From assembly GCF_013409995.1 (NCBI RefSeq), contig NZ_JACCBX010000005.1, forward strand, positions 434,001 to 498,000: DNA of 64,000 nucleotides. The letters run 5' to 3'. The translations under genes and the position numbers were made by a program. This DNA comes from Neobacillus driksii (GTDB lineage: Bacteria; Bacillota; Bacilli; Bacillales; Cytobacillaceae). The notes beneath the pieces were generated by a model, which ran no database searches, had not been told where the DNA came from, and worked only from the letters and a program-made list of their open reading frames with translations. The first letter of the stretch is position 1, and each line of letters begins with the position of its first letter. Positions 46,771 to 56,169 of this stretch are shown here, one piece after another.

Positions 46771-48587
46771 GACCAGTCATCCTCTTCCGTTTGTTCATAT
46801 GGAAGCGAAAAGGAAATCTCCGTTCCTTTTCCCTCTTCACTTACAGCCCAAATCATGCCGCCATGAACATTAACCATCTCTTTTGCAATGGCCAAACCTA
46901 GTCCTGTCCCGCCCAACTTCCGTGTTCTTGCTTTATCAACACGATAAAAACGATCAAAGATTTTGCCGATATTCTCCTTCGGAATCCCTACACCTTGATC
47001 CGAAACACTGACGATTACTTTTTCTTCTTCCTCTTTTATGGAGAAGGTAACCTGGCCGCCTTCAGGAGAGTACTTCAGTGCATTCGAGATAATATTGTAA
47101 AGAACTTGGGTCATCTTATCTTCATCTATTTCTACAAAAATAGCATGCGTCGGCAGCTCCCTATTGAAGCTGACATTTTGTTCTTTCGCCATTTCAAAAC
47201 GATCAATAATTCGATGATAAAAGTCTACAAAGTTGACCCACTCTTTGTTAAGTCGATAATCTGTGCTGTCTAATTTAGATAGTTGAAGGAGATCATTGAC
47301 CAACCGAATCATTCTTTCTGTTTCAGTCCTCGTTACCTCTAAGAAATTAGGGGCAATGTCTTCATCCTTCCATGCACCATCGGCAAGCGCCTCTAAGTAA
47401 CTTCTCATCGTCGTGAGTGGAGTTCTTAATTCATGTGATACATTCGCCACAAATTCTCTTCTTTCCGCATCAATTTTCTCCTGATCCGTTATATCATGAA
47501 GGACTGCAATCAAACCATTAACAAATCCTGTCTCTTTTTGAATCACAGAGAAGTTAGCACGGAGGATATAAGGTTCCTTTTTTGTACTATAATCAAGAAT
47601 TAACGATTCCTTTTCTTCTAACAAATCCTCAAACGTATTTGTATCCGTTAACCCTAATAAAGAAACGATTGGCTGAGAAAGAACTGTTTCACGTGAAACA
47701 TTCAACATCTCTGCCGCAGGGTCATTGATTAATATGACACGGCCTTTCCTGTCTGTCGCAATCACACCATCTGTCATATACGATAAGACAGAAGATAGCT
47801 TTCTTCTTTCACCTTCGGTCATAGCCTGTGCTTCCTGAAGCTTTTTCGTTAAGTTATTAAAGGTAACGGCTAAGGTCCCAATTTCATCCTGACCGTACAC
47901 TTTTACTTTTCGTGAGAAGTTTCCCTTCGCCATCGCCAATGCTTGCTTTCTCATATCTACAATCGGCCTGGTGATGGTCTGAGCTAAAAGTATCCCTAAG
48001 ATAGCAGTAATCGCTAAAGCAATTCCCGTTCCTGTCGCAAAAATACGATTGATGGTTTTCATTTGGGTAAATACATTTTCAATTTTCGCTTCTAGATAAA
48101 TCGCCCCAATGACGGTATTGCCTGACTTTATCGGAGTTGACAGCACCCAAATTCGATGACCGCCGTTTCCAATTAAGATACTGCTCAAATCTTCTCCAAG
48201 ATTGATCGACTGGGTTATACGGAGGTTCGTGTCTCTTTGACCAACCACAACTTGGTTTGGATCGGAGGTTCCAACAATTTTACGAGTTTCACCCTCAATC
48301 ACCCGTACTTCAAAAATATCAGCCGATTCAAAATCACGCAGTATTTTCCTTATTTCTTCTTCAAGGGTAGGATCTTCAGGTGTTCTTTTCTTTTCCATCT
48401 CTTCGACCACATTATAGGCGAGTAAATTCACACGTTCCTTTAAGGAATTTTGGAAATTTGTCCTTAATGTTTCTTCCAGCTGCCTAACAAAATAAACGCC
48501 AATTATCTGCATCGCCACTAGAATAAGCAGGACATAGATAATGACGAATTTGACGTGTATAGAGCGAAAAAAACTAACCTTATTCAT
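46767..48587 (-). CDS. walK: Essential sensor histidine kinase WalK (YycG)
   Basis: A 606-residue sensor kinase of cell-wall homeostasis. Order: membrane helix (about 9-29), extracytoplasmic Cache-like domain, second helix (about 180-203), HAMP, PAS (about 260-330), HisKA with VANVSHELRTPLTTM (phosphorylated His) and HATPase_c with the N, G1 and G2 boxes (NALKYSPEG, DQGVGIP, GGTGLGLAI). It phosphorylates WalR. ATG 48587 is used because AGGAG is 11 nt before it and the protein then begins MNKVSFFRSI as in relatives; an ATG at 48596 overlaps the walR stop but is too near the ribosome site. A perfect parS lies within the coding sequence. Confidence 0.96.
   Translation of the reverse strand: MNKVSFFRSIHVKFVIIYVLLILVAMQIIGVYFVRQLEETLRTNFQNSLKERVNLLAYNVVEEMEKKRTPEDPTLEEEIRKILRDFESADIFEVRVIEGETRKIVGTSDPNQVVVGQRDTNLRITQSINLGEDLSSILIGNGGHRIWVLSTPIKSGNTVIGAIYLEAKIENVFTQMKTINRIFATGTGIALAITAILGILLAQTITRPIVDMRKQALAMAKGNFSRKVKVYGQDEIGTLAVTFNNLTKKLQEAQAMTEGERRKLSSVLSYMTDGVIATDRKGRVILINDPAAEMLNVSRETVLSQPIVSLLGLTDTNTFEDLLEEKESLILDYSTKKEPYILRANFSVIQKETGFVNGLIAVLHDITDQEKIDAERREFVANVSHELRTPLTTMRSYLEALADGAWKDEDIAPNFLEVTRTETERMIRLVNDLLQLSKLDSTDYRLNKEWVNFVDFYHRIIDRFEMAKEQNVSFNRELPTHAIFVEIDEDKMTQVLYNIISNALKYSPEGGQVTFSIKEEEEKVIVSVSDQGVGIPKENIGKIFDRFYRVDKARTRKLGGTGLGLAIAKEMVNVHGGMIWAVSEEGKGTEISFSLPYEQTEEDDWS
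47685..47700. promoter_or_regulatory. parS site (ParB/Spo0J loading) inside walK
   Basis: TGTTTCACGTGAAACA is identical to the 16-bp parS consensus. In the walK frame it encodes NVSRETV. B. subtilis also has a parS in yycG (walK), to my knowledge. Confidence 0.93.
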
Positions 48588-48595
48588 GTAGGGCA

Positions 48596-49306
48596 TTACT
48601 CCTGATCAGGGTTACGCAAATAGTAGCCCACTCCTCTGCGGGTAACAATCCACGTTGGGTGGCTTGGATTATCTTCAATCTTTTCACGTAAGCGGCGAAC
48701 CGTTACGTCTACTGTTCGAACATCCCCATAATAATCATAGCCCCATACTGTTTGCAGCAAATGTTCTCTCGTCATTACCTGTCCAATATGTTTCGCTAAA
48801 TAGTAAAGCAGTTCAAACTCACGGTGAGTTAATTCAATTGTTTCTCCTCTTTTTGAAACGACATATGCATTAGGATGAATCGTAAGCGAGCCAATTTCAA
48901 TTTCATTGGTTTCTACCTCTTCATCTGCTTGAGAAACAACAACTTGATGACGGCGTAAATTTGCCTTTACCCGCGCAATTAACTCTCTCGTACTAAAAGG
49001 CTTCGTAACATAATCATCCGCACCAAGCTCAAGTCCTAAAACCTTATCTATTTCAGAATCCTTTGCAGTCAGCATAATAATCGGCATATCATATTTCTTG
49101 CGGACTTCACGGCATACTTCCATCCCATCCTTTAACGGAAGCATAATATCTAAGAGAATTAAGTCTGGCTGTACTTCTTCTACCATTACCAGAGCTTCAT
49201 TTCCATCATAAGCACTGTAAACATCGTAACCCTCTTTTTTTAAGTTAAACTGCAAAATATCCGCAATCGGTTTTTCATCATCCACTACGAGAATTTTCTT
49301 TTCCAT
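48596..49306 (-). CDS. walR: Essential response regulator WalR (YycF)
   Basis: A 236-residue OmpR/PhoB-type regulator: receiver domain with phospho-acceptor Asp53 in LILLDIMLP, and a C-terminal winged helix with [20 protein letters not shown] (read in two parts) as recognition region. It controls peptidoglycan hydrolase genes. First gene of walRKHIJ. AAAGGAG precedes ATG 49306. Confidence 0.97.
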   Translation of the reverse strand: MEKKILVVDDEKPIADILQFNLKKEGYDVYSAYDGNEALVMVEEVQPDLILLDIMLPLKDGMEVCREVRKKYDMPIIMLTAKDSEIDKVLGLELGADDYVTKPFSTRELIARVKANLRRHQVVVSQADEEVETNEIEIGSLTIHPNAYVVSKRGETIELTHREFELLYYLAKHIGQVMTREHLLQTVWGYDYYGDVRTVDVTVRRLREKIEDNPSHPTWIVTRRGVGYYLRNPDQE

Positions 49307-49423
49307 ACCTATTGCTCCTTTGTTATTAAAAATAAATATATAGATTAACTAAATGGCATTTCTACTCTAGTTTACTTTACCATGGTTTCAGCAGTAATTC
49401 ATCTATTACTAGTATTTAACACC

Positions 49424-49456
49424 AAAAGAGCCTCTAGTACAGTAGAGACTCTTTTG
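49424..49456 (-). terminator. Terminator of the M23 peptidase gene
   Basis: AAAAGAG-C-CTCTA / TAGAG-A-CTCTTTT stem (one mismatch), between the M23 gene and walR. Confidence 0.8.
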
Positions 49457-49466
49457 TGCTGTGTAT

Positions 49467-50930
49467 TTATTGATGAACGTAATTTAAAGGATTTTGTAGT
49501 GCTCCATTTTTGTAGACTTCAAAATGCAAGTGGACTCCTGTCGAGTTACCAGTTGAACCCATTACACCAATAGCTGACCCTTGTGAAACCGTTTGTCCTA
49601 CACTTACGCCAATTGAATCTAGGTGAGCATATACTGTACGCAGACCATTTTCATGATCTATAACAATTTTGTTACCATAGCCGTCGCCACCATTTCCCGC
49701 AGATACAACCTTACCATTATCAGCAGCCTTTATCGTTCTATTGCTAGGTCTCGCAATATCAATTCCTTTGTGGGCTTTACCCCATCTCTGACCTTGCTGG
49801 CTGGAAATATATCCTCCCACTGTTGGCCAGGTAAGATTTCCAGTACCGCGTGAAGGAATCACCTTTGTTCCCTTTATAACAATGTGCGGAACAGGCTCAG
49901 TAAGTACAGTCTCACTTGTGACCACATTGCTGACGGTTACACCATTTAGTGTTGAAATACGATAATTTACAGAGCGTTCTCCATTTTTACCTTCTTGCTG
50001 AACTTTTGTTTCGCCTTTTGGCATATTAGCGTCTTCCACTACTTGATTTTCAAACGGAATCGCTTCTTTTCGATTTTCTTCTTTTTCAACGGTGATTTCA
50101 AGGTATGGCTTTAAAGCCGTCACATTAACCTCTTGACCAATATTTACAACAGAATCTTCTGTAAGACCTGGATTTAATGCAAGAAAGTCTGCAAACGTTA
50201 ATCCATGATCATTGGCAATCGTTCCTAGAACATCACCTGATTGTGCCACATATTTTTTTTCTTCCAACGTACCCTTTTGTAAGAATGTAACTGCTTCTTC
50301 TGCAGACATAATTTTGTTTGGTGAAACATTTTCTGATTCAAATGAAACATTTTTAGATACACTTACGTCTAATATACGAGTTTCATTTTCTTGCAAGGGA
50401 GGTAACTCCGCTGCAGGTGCAGATTTTCTTGCTTCAACTTCATCTAGTTGTTCTTGTGTTACAAACCCAAGCTTAAGTCGTTTAATAACATCTTCAGCAG
50501 TTTCCTGGTTTTCTACGAACGCAACGTGCTGTCCATCAATGACAATGGAGGAAGCTTCCGCTTCAAGCTGAATCGAACTCTCAAGATTTTGAATCGTTTT
50601 TGTATCATTTGCTGTTGAATGAAAAACTTGTTCTTTTATGTACTCAATATCTGAGCCAAACTCTAAGTTTAAATCCTTAGTTGACTCTTGAAACTCAGCT
50701 GCTTTTTCTTCGACAATTTTTTCAACAACTTCTTTATTAGAAACAGTACCTATATATTGTTGATTATTGTATACATGGTATACCGTTGTTAACTTTATTG
50801 ATCCAGCAGCACTAGCAGAAACACTGCTAAAAATTAACGCAGACACTGCAAACGCTGTCATTACAGCAGTTTTCAAGGATTGTTTTTTCGCAAATTTACT
50901 TGATATATTTCCTTTATTAAAAAATACCAT
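49467..50930 (-). CDS. Secreted M23 endopeptidase with LysM and G5 domains
   Basis: A 487-residue exported peptidoglycan hydrolase. Residues 1-42 are a signal peptide (SVSASAAG end). Then come an alpha/beta segment (about 45-225), one LysM (about 228-272, YVAQSGDVLGTIANDHGLT), a G5 domain (about 275-352, with PFENQVVEDANMPKGET) and an M23/LytM domain (365-487). Zinc ligands are in GKAHKGIDIA and GVHLHFEVY, so the active site is complete. Expected to cleave peptide cross-links. Placement upstream of walR, and a WalR-like box at 51265, suggest control by WalRK. GGAGG precedes ATG 50930. Confidence 0.92.
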   Translation of the reverse strand: MVFFNKGNISSKFAKKQSLKTAVMTAFAVSALIFSSVSASAAGSIKLTTVYHVYNNQQYIGTVSNKEVVEKIVEEKAAEFQESTKDLNLEFGSDIEYIKEQVFHSTANDTKTIQNLESSIQLEAEASSIVIDGQHVAFVENQETAEDVIKRLKLGFVTQEQLDEVEARKSAPAAELPPLQENETRILDVSVSKNVSFESENVSPNKIMSAEEAVTFLQKGTLEEKKYVAQSGDVLGTIANDHGLTFADFLALNPGLTEDSVVNIGQEVNVTALKPYLEITVEKEENRKEAIPFENQVVEDANMPKGETKVQQEGKNGERSVNYRISTLNGVTVSNVVTSETVLTEPVPHIVIKGTKVIPSRGTGNLTWPTVGGYISSQQGQRWGKAHKGIDIARPSNRTIKAADNGKVVSAGNGGDGYGNKIVIDHENGLRTVYAHLDSIGVSVGQTVSQGSAIGVMGSTGNSTGVHLHFEVYKNGALQNPLNYVHQ

Positions 50931-51290
50931 TGGAACCTCCTAAATTACGGAAACAACTCTCTTAATCTAGTACTTTATAACCACAAGTGAAATTTCCCTC
51001 TTTTTCTACTCTATAACCTTACCATAATTTTTAAATAAATAACGAATAGTCTTTATAATGTAACAAAATTGTATAATACCTGACATTTAACTACATTCGT
51101 AGGAGTTTTAAGTAGCAAAATTATTACAATTTTATGTATGCTATATTTCCTATTTCTGTAGGTAAAACTTATTATACCAACGTTTATCGTAGGTATTATA
51201 AATTGACCACCTTTTACAAAATAAGACAAGCTTCGATAATTTGATGTAAATATCTGGATATTTTTTTACAATAACATTACAATTCGTAAC
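50931..51290 (-). promoter_or_regulatory. Upstream region of the M23 gene with a WalR-like box
   Basis: AT-rich, no gene seen. On the minus strand TGTAAT-GTTAT-TGTAAA at 51265-51281 fits the WalR consensus TGTWAH-N5-TGTWAH. A second, weaker one is TGTAAC-AAAAT-TGTATA on the plus strand (51059-51075). The first is about 335 nt from the start codon, so it is either a distal site or serves a long leader. Confidence 0.45.
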
Positions 51291-51323
51291 AAATAAAAAA
51301 GAAGCTTACACTTCGTAAGCTTC
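51291..51323 (-). terminator. Terminator of the tRNA cluster
   Basis: GAAGCTTAC (51301-51309)/GTAAGCTTC (51315-51323), loop ACTTC, followed in the minus direction by TTTTTT. Confidence 0.9.
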
Positions 51324-51333
51324 CCCTTTATAA

Positions 51334-51406
51334 TGGCTCAGGACGGAATCGAACCGCCGACACAAGGATTTTCAGTCCTTTGCTCTACCGACTGAGCTAC
51401 TGAGCC
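51334..51406 (-). tRNA. tRNA-Phe (GAA)
   Basis: Cloverleaf with acceptor GGCTCAG/CTGAGCC, D arm AGCTCAGTCGGTAGAGC, anticodon loop CTGAAAA (GAA) and T arm GGTTCGATTCC. CCA is not encoded. Last in the Lys-Glu-Asp-Phe cluster. Confidence 0.97.
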
Positions 51407-51413
51407 ATATGTA

Positions 51414-51490
51414 TGGCGGTCTGGACGGGACTCGAACCCGCGACCTCCTGCGTGACAGGCAGGCATTCTAACCAGCTGAACTACCAAACC
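51414..51490 (-). tRNA. tRNA-Asp (GTC)
   Basis: Acceptor GGTTTGG/CCAGACC with G-U pairs, anticodon loop CTGTCAC (GTC), T arm GGGTTCGAGTCCC, encoded CCA. Confidence 0.97.
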
Positions 51491-51557
51491 ATTTTTTTAT
51501 ATTGATCGTTAGCAAGGAGACTAGACTTGCCAGTCGCTTGCCAACAATCAAATACCA

Positions 51558-51629
51558 TGACCCCTACGGGATTCGAACCCGTGTTACCTCCGTGAAAGGG
51601 AGGTGTCTTAACCACTTGACCAAGGGGCC
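51558..51629 (-). tRNA. tRNA-Glu (TTC)
   Basis: Acceptor GGCCCCT/AGGGGTC, anticodon loop CTTTCAC (TTC), T arm GGGTTCGAATCCC; CCA not encoded. 72 nt, typical for tRNA-Glu. Confidence 0.97.
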
Positions 51630-51693
51630 ATATTTTAAGAATTATTTTGCTGTTGCAAAATGGAAAGTTATTTTCACTATCGCGAAAAAACTT

Positions 51694-51769
51694 TGGTGAG
51701 CCATGAAGGACTCGAACCTTCGACCCTCTGATTAAAAGTCAGATGCTCTACCAACTGAGCTAATGGCTC
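51694..51769 (-). tRNA. tRNA-Lys (TTT)
   Basis: Acceptor GAGCCAT/ATGGCTC, D arm AGCTCAGTTGGTAGAGC, anticodon loop CTTTTAA (TTT), T arm AGGTTCGAGTCCT, encoded CCA. First of the cluster. Confidence 0.97.
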
Positions 51770-51866
51770 GTACTAAATGTTTGTCGTTCGTGACGACGCT
51801 TTTTATAATAGCACGGCTTATACATATAGTGCAATACTTTTTTTAAAAAAGTTTTTATAAAAGTGA

Positions 51867-51895
51867 AAGCCCTCGGAAATCGAGGGCCTTTTCAT
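51867..51895 (-). terminator. Terminator of purA
   Basis: GCCCTCG (51869-51875)/CGAGGGC (51881-51887) stem, followed in the minus direction by TTTCACTTTT. Confidence 0.8.
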
Positions 51896-51897
51896 GA

Positions 51898-53190
51898 TTA
51901 AATTTGTCTCCAAGGGCTGCGAACCACATTGGTTTGATTGCGATCTGGTCCTACAGAAAAAGTTGTTAATGGTATGCCAGTAAGCTGTGTTACACGCTCA
52001 ACGTAATGGCGTGCATTAACAGGCAGTTCATCTAACGATTTAACTCCAGTAATATCCTCTGTCCAGCCTGGAAGCTCTTCGTAAACAGGCTCACATTCAC
52101 TTAAAACCTTTAAGCTTGCAGGATATTCGGTAATTAATTCACCTTTATAGCTGTATGCTGTACAAATCTTCAATGTTTCGATTCCTGATAATACATCGAT
52201 TGAATTTAAAGAGAGATCAGTAAGACCGCTGACACGGCGTGCATGGCGAACCACTACACTGTCAAACCAGCCAATGCGGCGTGGACGTCCTGTAGTTGTA
52301 CCGTATTCACGGCCAACTTCACGAATTTGATTACCGATTTCATCAAATAATTCTGTCGGGAATGGTCCGTCACCTACACGTGAAGTATATGCCTTACAAA
52401 CTCCCACAACATGGGTGATTTTGGATGGACCCACACCTGAACCAATTGTAACGCCGCCTGCCACTGGATTTGAAGAAGTAACAAATGGGTACGTACCTTG
52501 GTCAATATCCAGCATAACACCTTGGGCGCCTTCAAATAAAACCCGTTTGCCTTCATCCAAAGCGTCATTTAAGACAACTGAAGTGTCGCAAACATATTGT
52601 TTAATTTGCTGCCCATATTCAAAATACTCATCTAAAATCTCTTCTTTTGTGAACCCTGTGGTCTCATAAATACGTTCAAATAAACGATTTTTTTCAGCCA
52701 GGTTGCGTTCAAGCTTTTCTTCAAAAACATCACGCTCAAGAAGGTCAGCAATTCTGATTCCAACGCGCGCCGCTTTATCCATATAAGCAGGTCCAATTCC
52801 TTTTTTCGTGGTTCCAATTTTATTGGCACCCTTACTTTCTTCCTCCACAACATCAAGCTTTAAATGGTAAGGAAGTATTACATGTGCACGGTTGCTAATA
52901 CGAAGGTTATCCGTTGTAATTCCCTTTTCATGCAAGTAGGCAAGCTCTGCCACAAGTGCTTTCGGATCGACTACCATTCCGTTTCCAATCACACAGATTT
53001 TTTCTTTATAAAAAATTCCTGATGGAATCAGGTGTAACTTGTATGTTTCACCGTTAAACTTGATCGTATGGCCAGCGTTATTTCCACCTTGATAACGAGC
53101 AATTGCTTCTGCATTCTCCGAAAGGAAATCGGTAATTTTACCCTTTCCTTCGTCTCCCCATTGTGTACCAACTACCACTACTGATGTCAT
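51898..53190 (-). CDS. purA: Adenylosuccinate synthetase
   Basis: A 430-residue enzyme that joins IMP and aspartate using GTP, the first committed step to AMP. The GTP/phosphate loop [11 protein letters not shown] (8-18) holds the catalytic Asp; GGNNAGHT supplies the His; [10 protein letters not shown] and the C-terminal GPDRNQTNV are family motifs. The length is normal. GGAGGTG precedes ATG 53190. A PurR-box-like pair lies upstream at 53267-53313. Confidence 0.97.
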   Translation of the reverse strand: MTSVVVVGTQWGDEGKGKITDFLSENAEAIARYQGGNNAGHTIKFNGETYKLHLIPSGIFYKEKICVIGNGMVVDPKALVAELAYLHEKGITTDNLRISNRAHVILPYHLKLDVVEEESKGANKIGTTKKGIGPAYMDKAARVGIRIADLLERDVFEEKLERNLAEKNRLFERIYETTGFTKEEILDEYFEYGQQIKQYVCDTSVVLNDALDEGKRVLFEGAQGVMLDIDQGTYPFVTSSNPVAGGVTIGSGVGPSKITHVVGVCKAYTSRVGDGPFPTELFDEIGNQIREVGREYGTTTGRPRRIGWFDSVVVRHARRVSGLTDLSLNSIDVLSGIETLKICTAYSYKGELITEYPASLKVLSECEPVYEELPGWTEDITGVKSLDELPVNARHYVERVTQLTGIPLTTFSVGPDRNQTNVVRSPWRQI

Positions 53191-53266
53191 AAAGGCACCT
53201 CCAAATTATATACGCATTTCTTTTTCCCACAGACAAGTTTAACAATTTTCATGGGTAAAAGTCAAT

Positions 53267-53313
53267 TAAACACGAACGATTTATATAAAGTTATTAAAAT
53301 ATGTTCGTAAAAT
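53267..53313 (-). promoter_or_regulatory. PurBox-like inverted pair upstream of purA
   Basis: Two ACGAAC cores in inverted orientation, CACGAACGAT (53271-53280) and ATGTTCGT (53301-53308), AT-rich around, about 25 nt between cores. B. subtilis purA is regulated by PurR through an inverted pair of CCGAAC boxes. Both cores here have A in place of the first C, so this is a candidate only. Confidence 0.4.
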
Positions 53314-53402
53314 ATTAATTTAGTAATCTACTTGTATCGGAAGTAGGTTTTCCATAAAATAGGGATTAGAGTATTTTAAAATAATGATAAAGGAAGTGTT
53401 AT

Positions 53403-54305
53403 ATGATTTTTAGACCGCGGCCGGAAAAATTGGAATTAGTTCTTTTACAGTATTTACACCCACGTATGGTGTTTAGCAGTAGTGAAGCCCTTAATTTTTT
53501 AAACCTTGAAAAGGGCTATAAAGGGGAGTTAAAAAGTGACGTCTGGTTAAAAGGACTAACCGATGAGTGGTTAATTCTTACTGATTTATTACTTGAATAT
53601 AATGGTTCAAAATTTCAAATTGATACCTTAATAATTGCCTGTGAGAAGATTTACCTTTTAGATATAAAATATTTCGAAGGGGATTACGCTATTAAAGAGG
53701 ATAAATCGTATAACCCAGCAGGCATTCTCCAAAAGAATCCACTACACCAACTTGAACGCTGTGAGACCTTACTGAAAAAATTGCTGCACGAATTAGGATA
53801 TAATTTTACGATTGAATCCTATCTAGTTTTCAATAACCCCGAGTTTCATTTATACACACCCTCCATAAATCCTGCAATTATTTTTCCAACACAGTTAAAT
53901 CGCTTTTTGAAAAAATTAAATACTAGGCCTGTAAAGTTGCATAAAAAGTACTATCAATTAGCGGAACAATTAAATGCGCGACATATTGTGGAATCTCCTT
54001 ATGAACGACTGCCGCTATATACGTTTGAGCAGTTGGAAAAAGGACTGCTTTGCCCCAATTGTAAGACTTTTTTCTCAGATGAGTCGTTGGTATGTAAAAA
54101 GTGTGGATGCATAGAGGACGGAGAAGAGGCTATTTTGAAGAGCGTAAAGGAATATATGTTACTGTTTCCAGAGAGAAAGATAACAACGAATGATATTTAC
54201 GATTGGTGTGGTGGAATCAAGTCGAAGAAAGCAGTACGAAGAGTCCTATCTAAGTATTTTAAACTAGTTGGGCATAGAACTTCTGCCCATTATGTAGGAA
54301 CTTAA
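53403..54305 (+). CDS. NERD-domain protein with C-terminal zinc-ribbon-like module
   Basis: A 300-residue protein. The N-terminal half contains a nuclease-related (NERD, PF08378-like) core: YKGELKSDVWLKGL, then QIDTLIIACEKIYLLDIKYFEGDY, read in two parts, the (I/V)D..(I/L)....G(V/I)...(E/D)xK pattern of restriction-like folds. Here the Asp, Asp and Lys are in place. Residues about 218-235 carry CPNC and CKKCGC, a probable zinc ribbon. The last 60 residues (TTNDIYDWCGGIKSKKAVRRVL) look like a helical DNA-binding-type module. Function unknown. It is on the opposite strand to all its neighbours and sits between purA and dnaC, which are close in many Bacilli, so it looks inserted. AAGGAAG precedes ATG 53403. 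Confidence 0.75.
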   Translation: MIFRPRPEKLELVLLQYLHPRMVFSSSEALNFLNLEKGYKGELKSDVWLKGLTDEWLILTDLLLEYNGSKFQIDTLIIACEKIYLLDIKYFEGDYAIKEDKSYNPAGILQKNPLHQLERCETLLKKLLHELGYNFTIESYLVFNNPEFHLYTPSINPAIIFPTQLNRFLKKLNTRPVKLHKKYYQLAEQLNARHIVESPYERLPLYTFEQLEKGLLCPNCKTFFSDESLVCKKCGCIEDGEEAILKSVKEYMLLFPERKITTNDIYDWCGGIKSKKAVRRVLSKYFKLVGHRTSAHYVGT

Positions 54306-54337
54306 ACAAATTTTCTCCTGGTAGAAATTTAACTCCT

Positions 54338-54545
54338 CTTTTGAATCCCTAGAGTTGAATTTTATCCATATGAAGGGAAACAAAAGCACCTTTTGATACC
54401 CTTCGAATTGCTTTTTACCTTATTGAGGGAGCCAAAGGCTTCTTTTGATTCCCTTGAGTCAGCTTTATTCCCTTTGAAGGGATTCAAAGACTTCTTTTGA
54501 TTCCCTCCAGCTGAGTTTTTTACTATTAAAGGGAGCCAAAATGCT
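54338..54545. repeat. Four tandem 52-bp imperfect hairpin repeats
   Basis: CTTTTGA starts recur at 54338, 54390, 54442 and 54494, an exact 52-bp period. Each unit opens with CTTTTGA(A/T)(A/T)CCCT and closes with A(A/G)GGGA..CAAA, so each can fold on itself. The interiors diverge while the arms persist. It fills the gap between the converging NERD gene and dnaC and encodes nothing obvious. Confidence 0.85.
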
Positions 54546-54585
54546 TCAGATCATTAAAATTACCTCTTTTTAGAAGTACCCTACA

Positions 54586-54616
54586 AAAAAAAAACCAGCC
54601 AAAAACCCTTGGCTGA
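54586..54616 (-). terminator. Terminator of dnaC
   Basis: AGCCAA (54597-54602)/TTGGCT (54609-54614) stem with flanking C-G pairs; minus direction continues into ten T. Confidence 0.85.
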
Positions 54617-54629
54617 GCTCTCAAAAACC

Positions 54630-55982
54630 CTACGCACTTGGATCGTATCGTGTCTCCAAGTTTACAAATTTATTGTATTCTTTTACGAATGCCAGTGAGA
54701 CGGTGCCAGTTGGACCGTTACGCTGCTTGGCGATGATGATTTCGATGATATTCTTATTCTCGGATTCTTTATCGTAGTAATCATCACGGTATAAGAATGC
54801 CACGATATCGGCATCCTGCTCAATCGAACCAGATTCACGGATATCGGACATCATTGGACGTTTGTCCTGACGCTGCTCGACACCACGGGAAAGCTGGGAC
54901 AAGGCAATAACCGGAACCTGGAGCTCACGGGCTAATTGCTTGAGGGAACGGGAAATTTCGGATACTTCCTGCTGACGGTTTTCGCCGGTACGACCACTAC
55001 CTAGGATAAGTTGCAAGTAATCGATTAAGATCATTCCTAAACCATGCTCTTGTTTTAAACGGCGGCACTTAGAACGAATATCACTTATTCTTACTCCCGG
55101 TGTATCATCAATGAAAATGCCTGAATTTGAAAGGCTGCCCATTGCCATCGTCAGTTTGCCCCAGTCTTCATCTGTTAAAGATCCGGTACGAAGCCTTTGT
55201 GCATCGATATTCCCCTCGGCACAAAGAAGACGCATGACAAGCTGCTCTGCTCCCATCTCAAGACTAAAGATGGCGATATTTTCACCTGTTTTGTGCGCAA
55301 CATTTTGCGCAATATTTAAAGCAAAAGCGGTTTTACCCACAGAAGGACGGGCGCCCACAATGATTAAGTCATTGCGCTGGAATCCCGCTGTCATTCGGTC
55401 AAGCTCAATAAAACCTGTCTCAAGACCGGTAATTTCTCCTGCACGCTGGTGCATTTGCTCTATATTGTCATACGTACGAACAAGAACATCTTTAATATTG
55501 TGGAACGCTCCAGCATTTTTACGCTGTGCCACTGCCAGAATATTTTTTTCAGCCTCGCTTAAAAGTGCTTCCACTTCGTCTTCACGTGAGTAACCATCTG
55601 AAGCAATCTCAGTTGCAGTCCGAATTAATCGTCGCAACAAAGACTTTTCTTCTACAATTCTAGCATAATATTCAATATTTGCTGCTGTCGGCACAGAGCT
55701 CGCCAATTCACTTAAATAACTCACTCCGCCTGTATCTTCAATCAGCTTCGCTGCGGCTAGTTCCTCGGTTACCGTAACAAGGTCAACTACCTTACCTTCG
55801 TCGTTCAGCTTCAGCATCGCATTAAATATCTTTTGGTGAGAGGCGCGATAGAAATCTTCTGGTATTAAGATTTCGGAAGCCACAGTTAAAGCAGAGGGCT
55901 CTAAGAAAATAGCGCCCAAAACAGCTTGTTCGGCTTCTATATTTTGCGGTGGCAGACGATCTGCATATACATCATTACTCAT
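54630..55982 (-). CDS. dnaC: Replicative DNA helicase DnaC (DnaB family)
   Basis: A 450-residue hexameric helicase: N-terminal DnaG-binding domain (about 10-110, starting LPPQNIEAEQAVLGAI), linker, and RecA-like domain with Walker A GARPSVGKTAF (about 206), Walker B ILIDYLQLI and the arginine finger region near the end. Named DnaC in Bacillus, equal to E. coli DnaB. AGGAGG precedes ATG 55982. Confidence 0.97.
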   Translation of the reverse strand: MSNDVYADRLPPQNIEAEQAVLGAIFLEPSALTVASEILIPEDFYRASHQKIFNAMLKLNDEGKVVDLVTVTEELAAAKLIEDTGGVSYLSELASSVPTAANIEYYARIVEEKSLLRRLIRTATEIASDGYSREDEVEALLSEAEKNILAVAQRKNAGAFHNIKDVLVRTYDNIEQMHQRAGEITGLETGFIELDRMTAGFQRNDLIIVGARPSVGKTAFALNIAQNVAHKTGENIAIFSLEMGAEQLVMRLLCAEGNIDAQRLRTGSLTDEDWGKLTMAMGSLSNSGIFIDDTPGVRISDIRSKCRRLKQEHGLGMILIDYLQLILGSGRTGENRQQEVSEISRSLKQLARELQVPVIALSQLSRGVEQRQDKRPMMSDIRESGSIEQDADIVAFLYRDDYYDKESENKNIIEIIIAKQRNGPTGTVSLAFVKEYNKFVNLETRYDPSA

Positions 55983-56064
55983 CTATCAAAAACCTCCTAT
56001 TGTGAAGAGGATAAATTATATATATTAATAGTTTTAAACCTAAATATCTCCATAATGAAGAAAA

Positions 56065-56090
56065 GTGACCAGTCTCGACCGATCACATCA
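56065..56090 (-). terminator. Probable terminator of rplI
   Basis: Minus-strand GTGATCGGT/ACTGGTCAC (G-U pairs) with CGAG loop, followed by TTTTCTTC. Confidence 0.65.
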
Positions 56091-56169
56091 TTTTTTGAAA
56101 AAGTTAGTTTGCTTTTTCCTGATTAACTTTTATTATTTTAACATGTTTAGCTGAAATTTGAACTGGAAA

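Noticed and set aside
54338-54545. CRISPR array
   Set aside because: The repeats are contiguous 52-bp palindromic units without unique spacers, and no cas genes are present.
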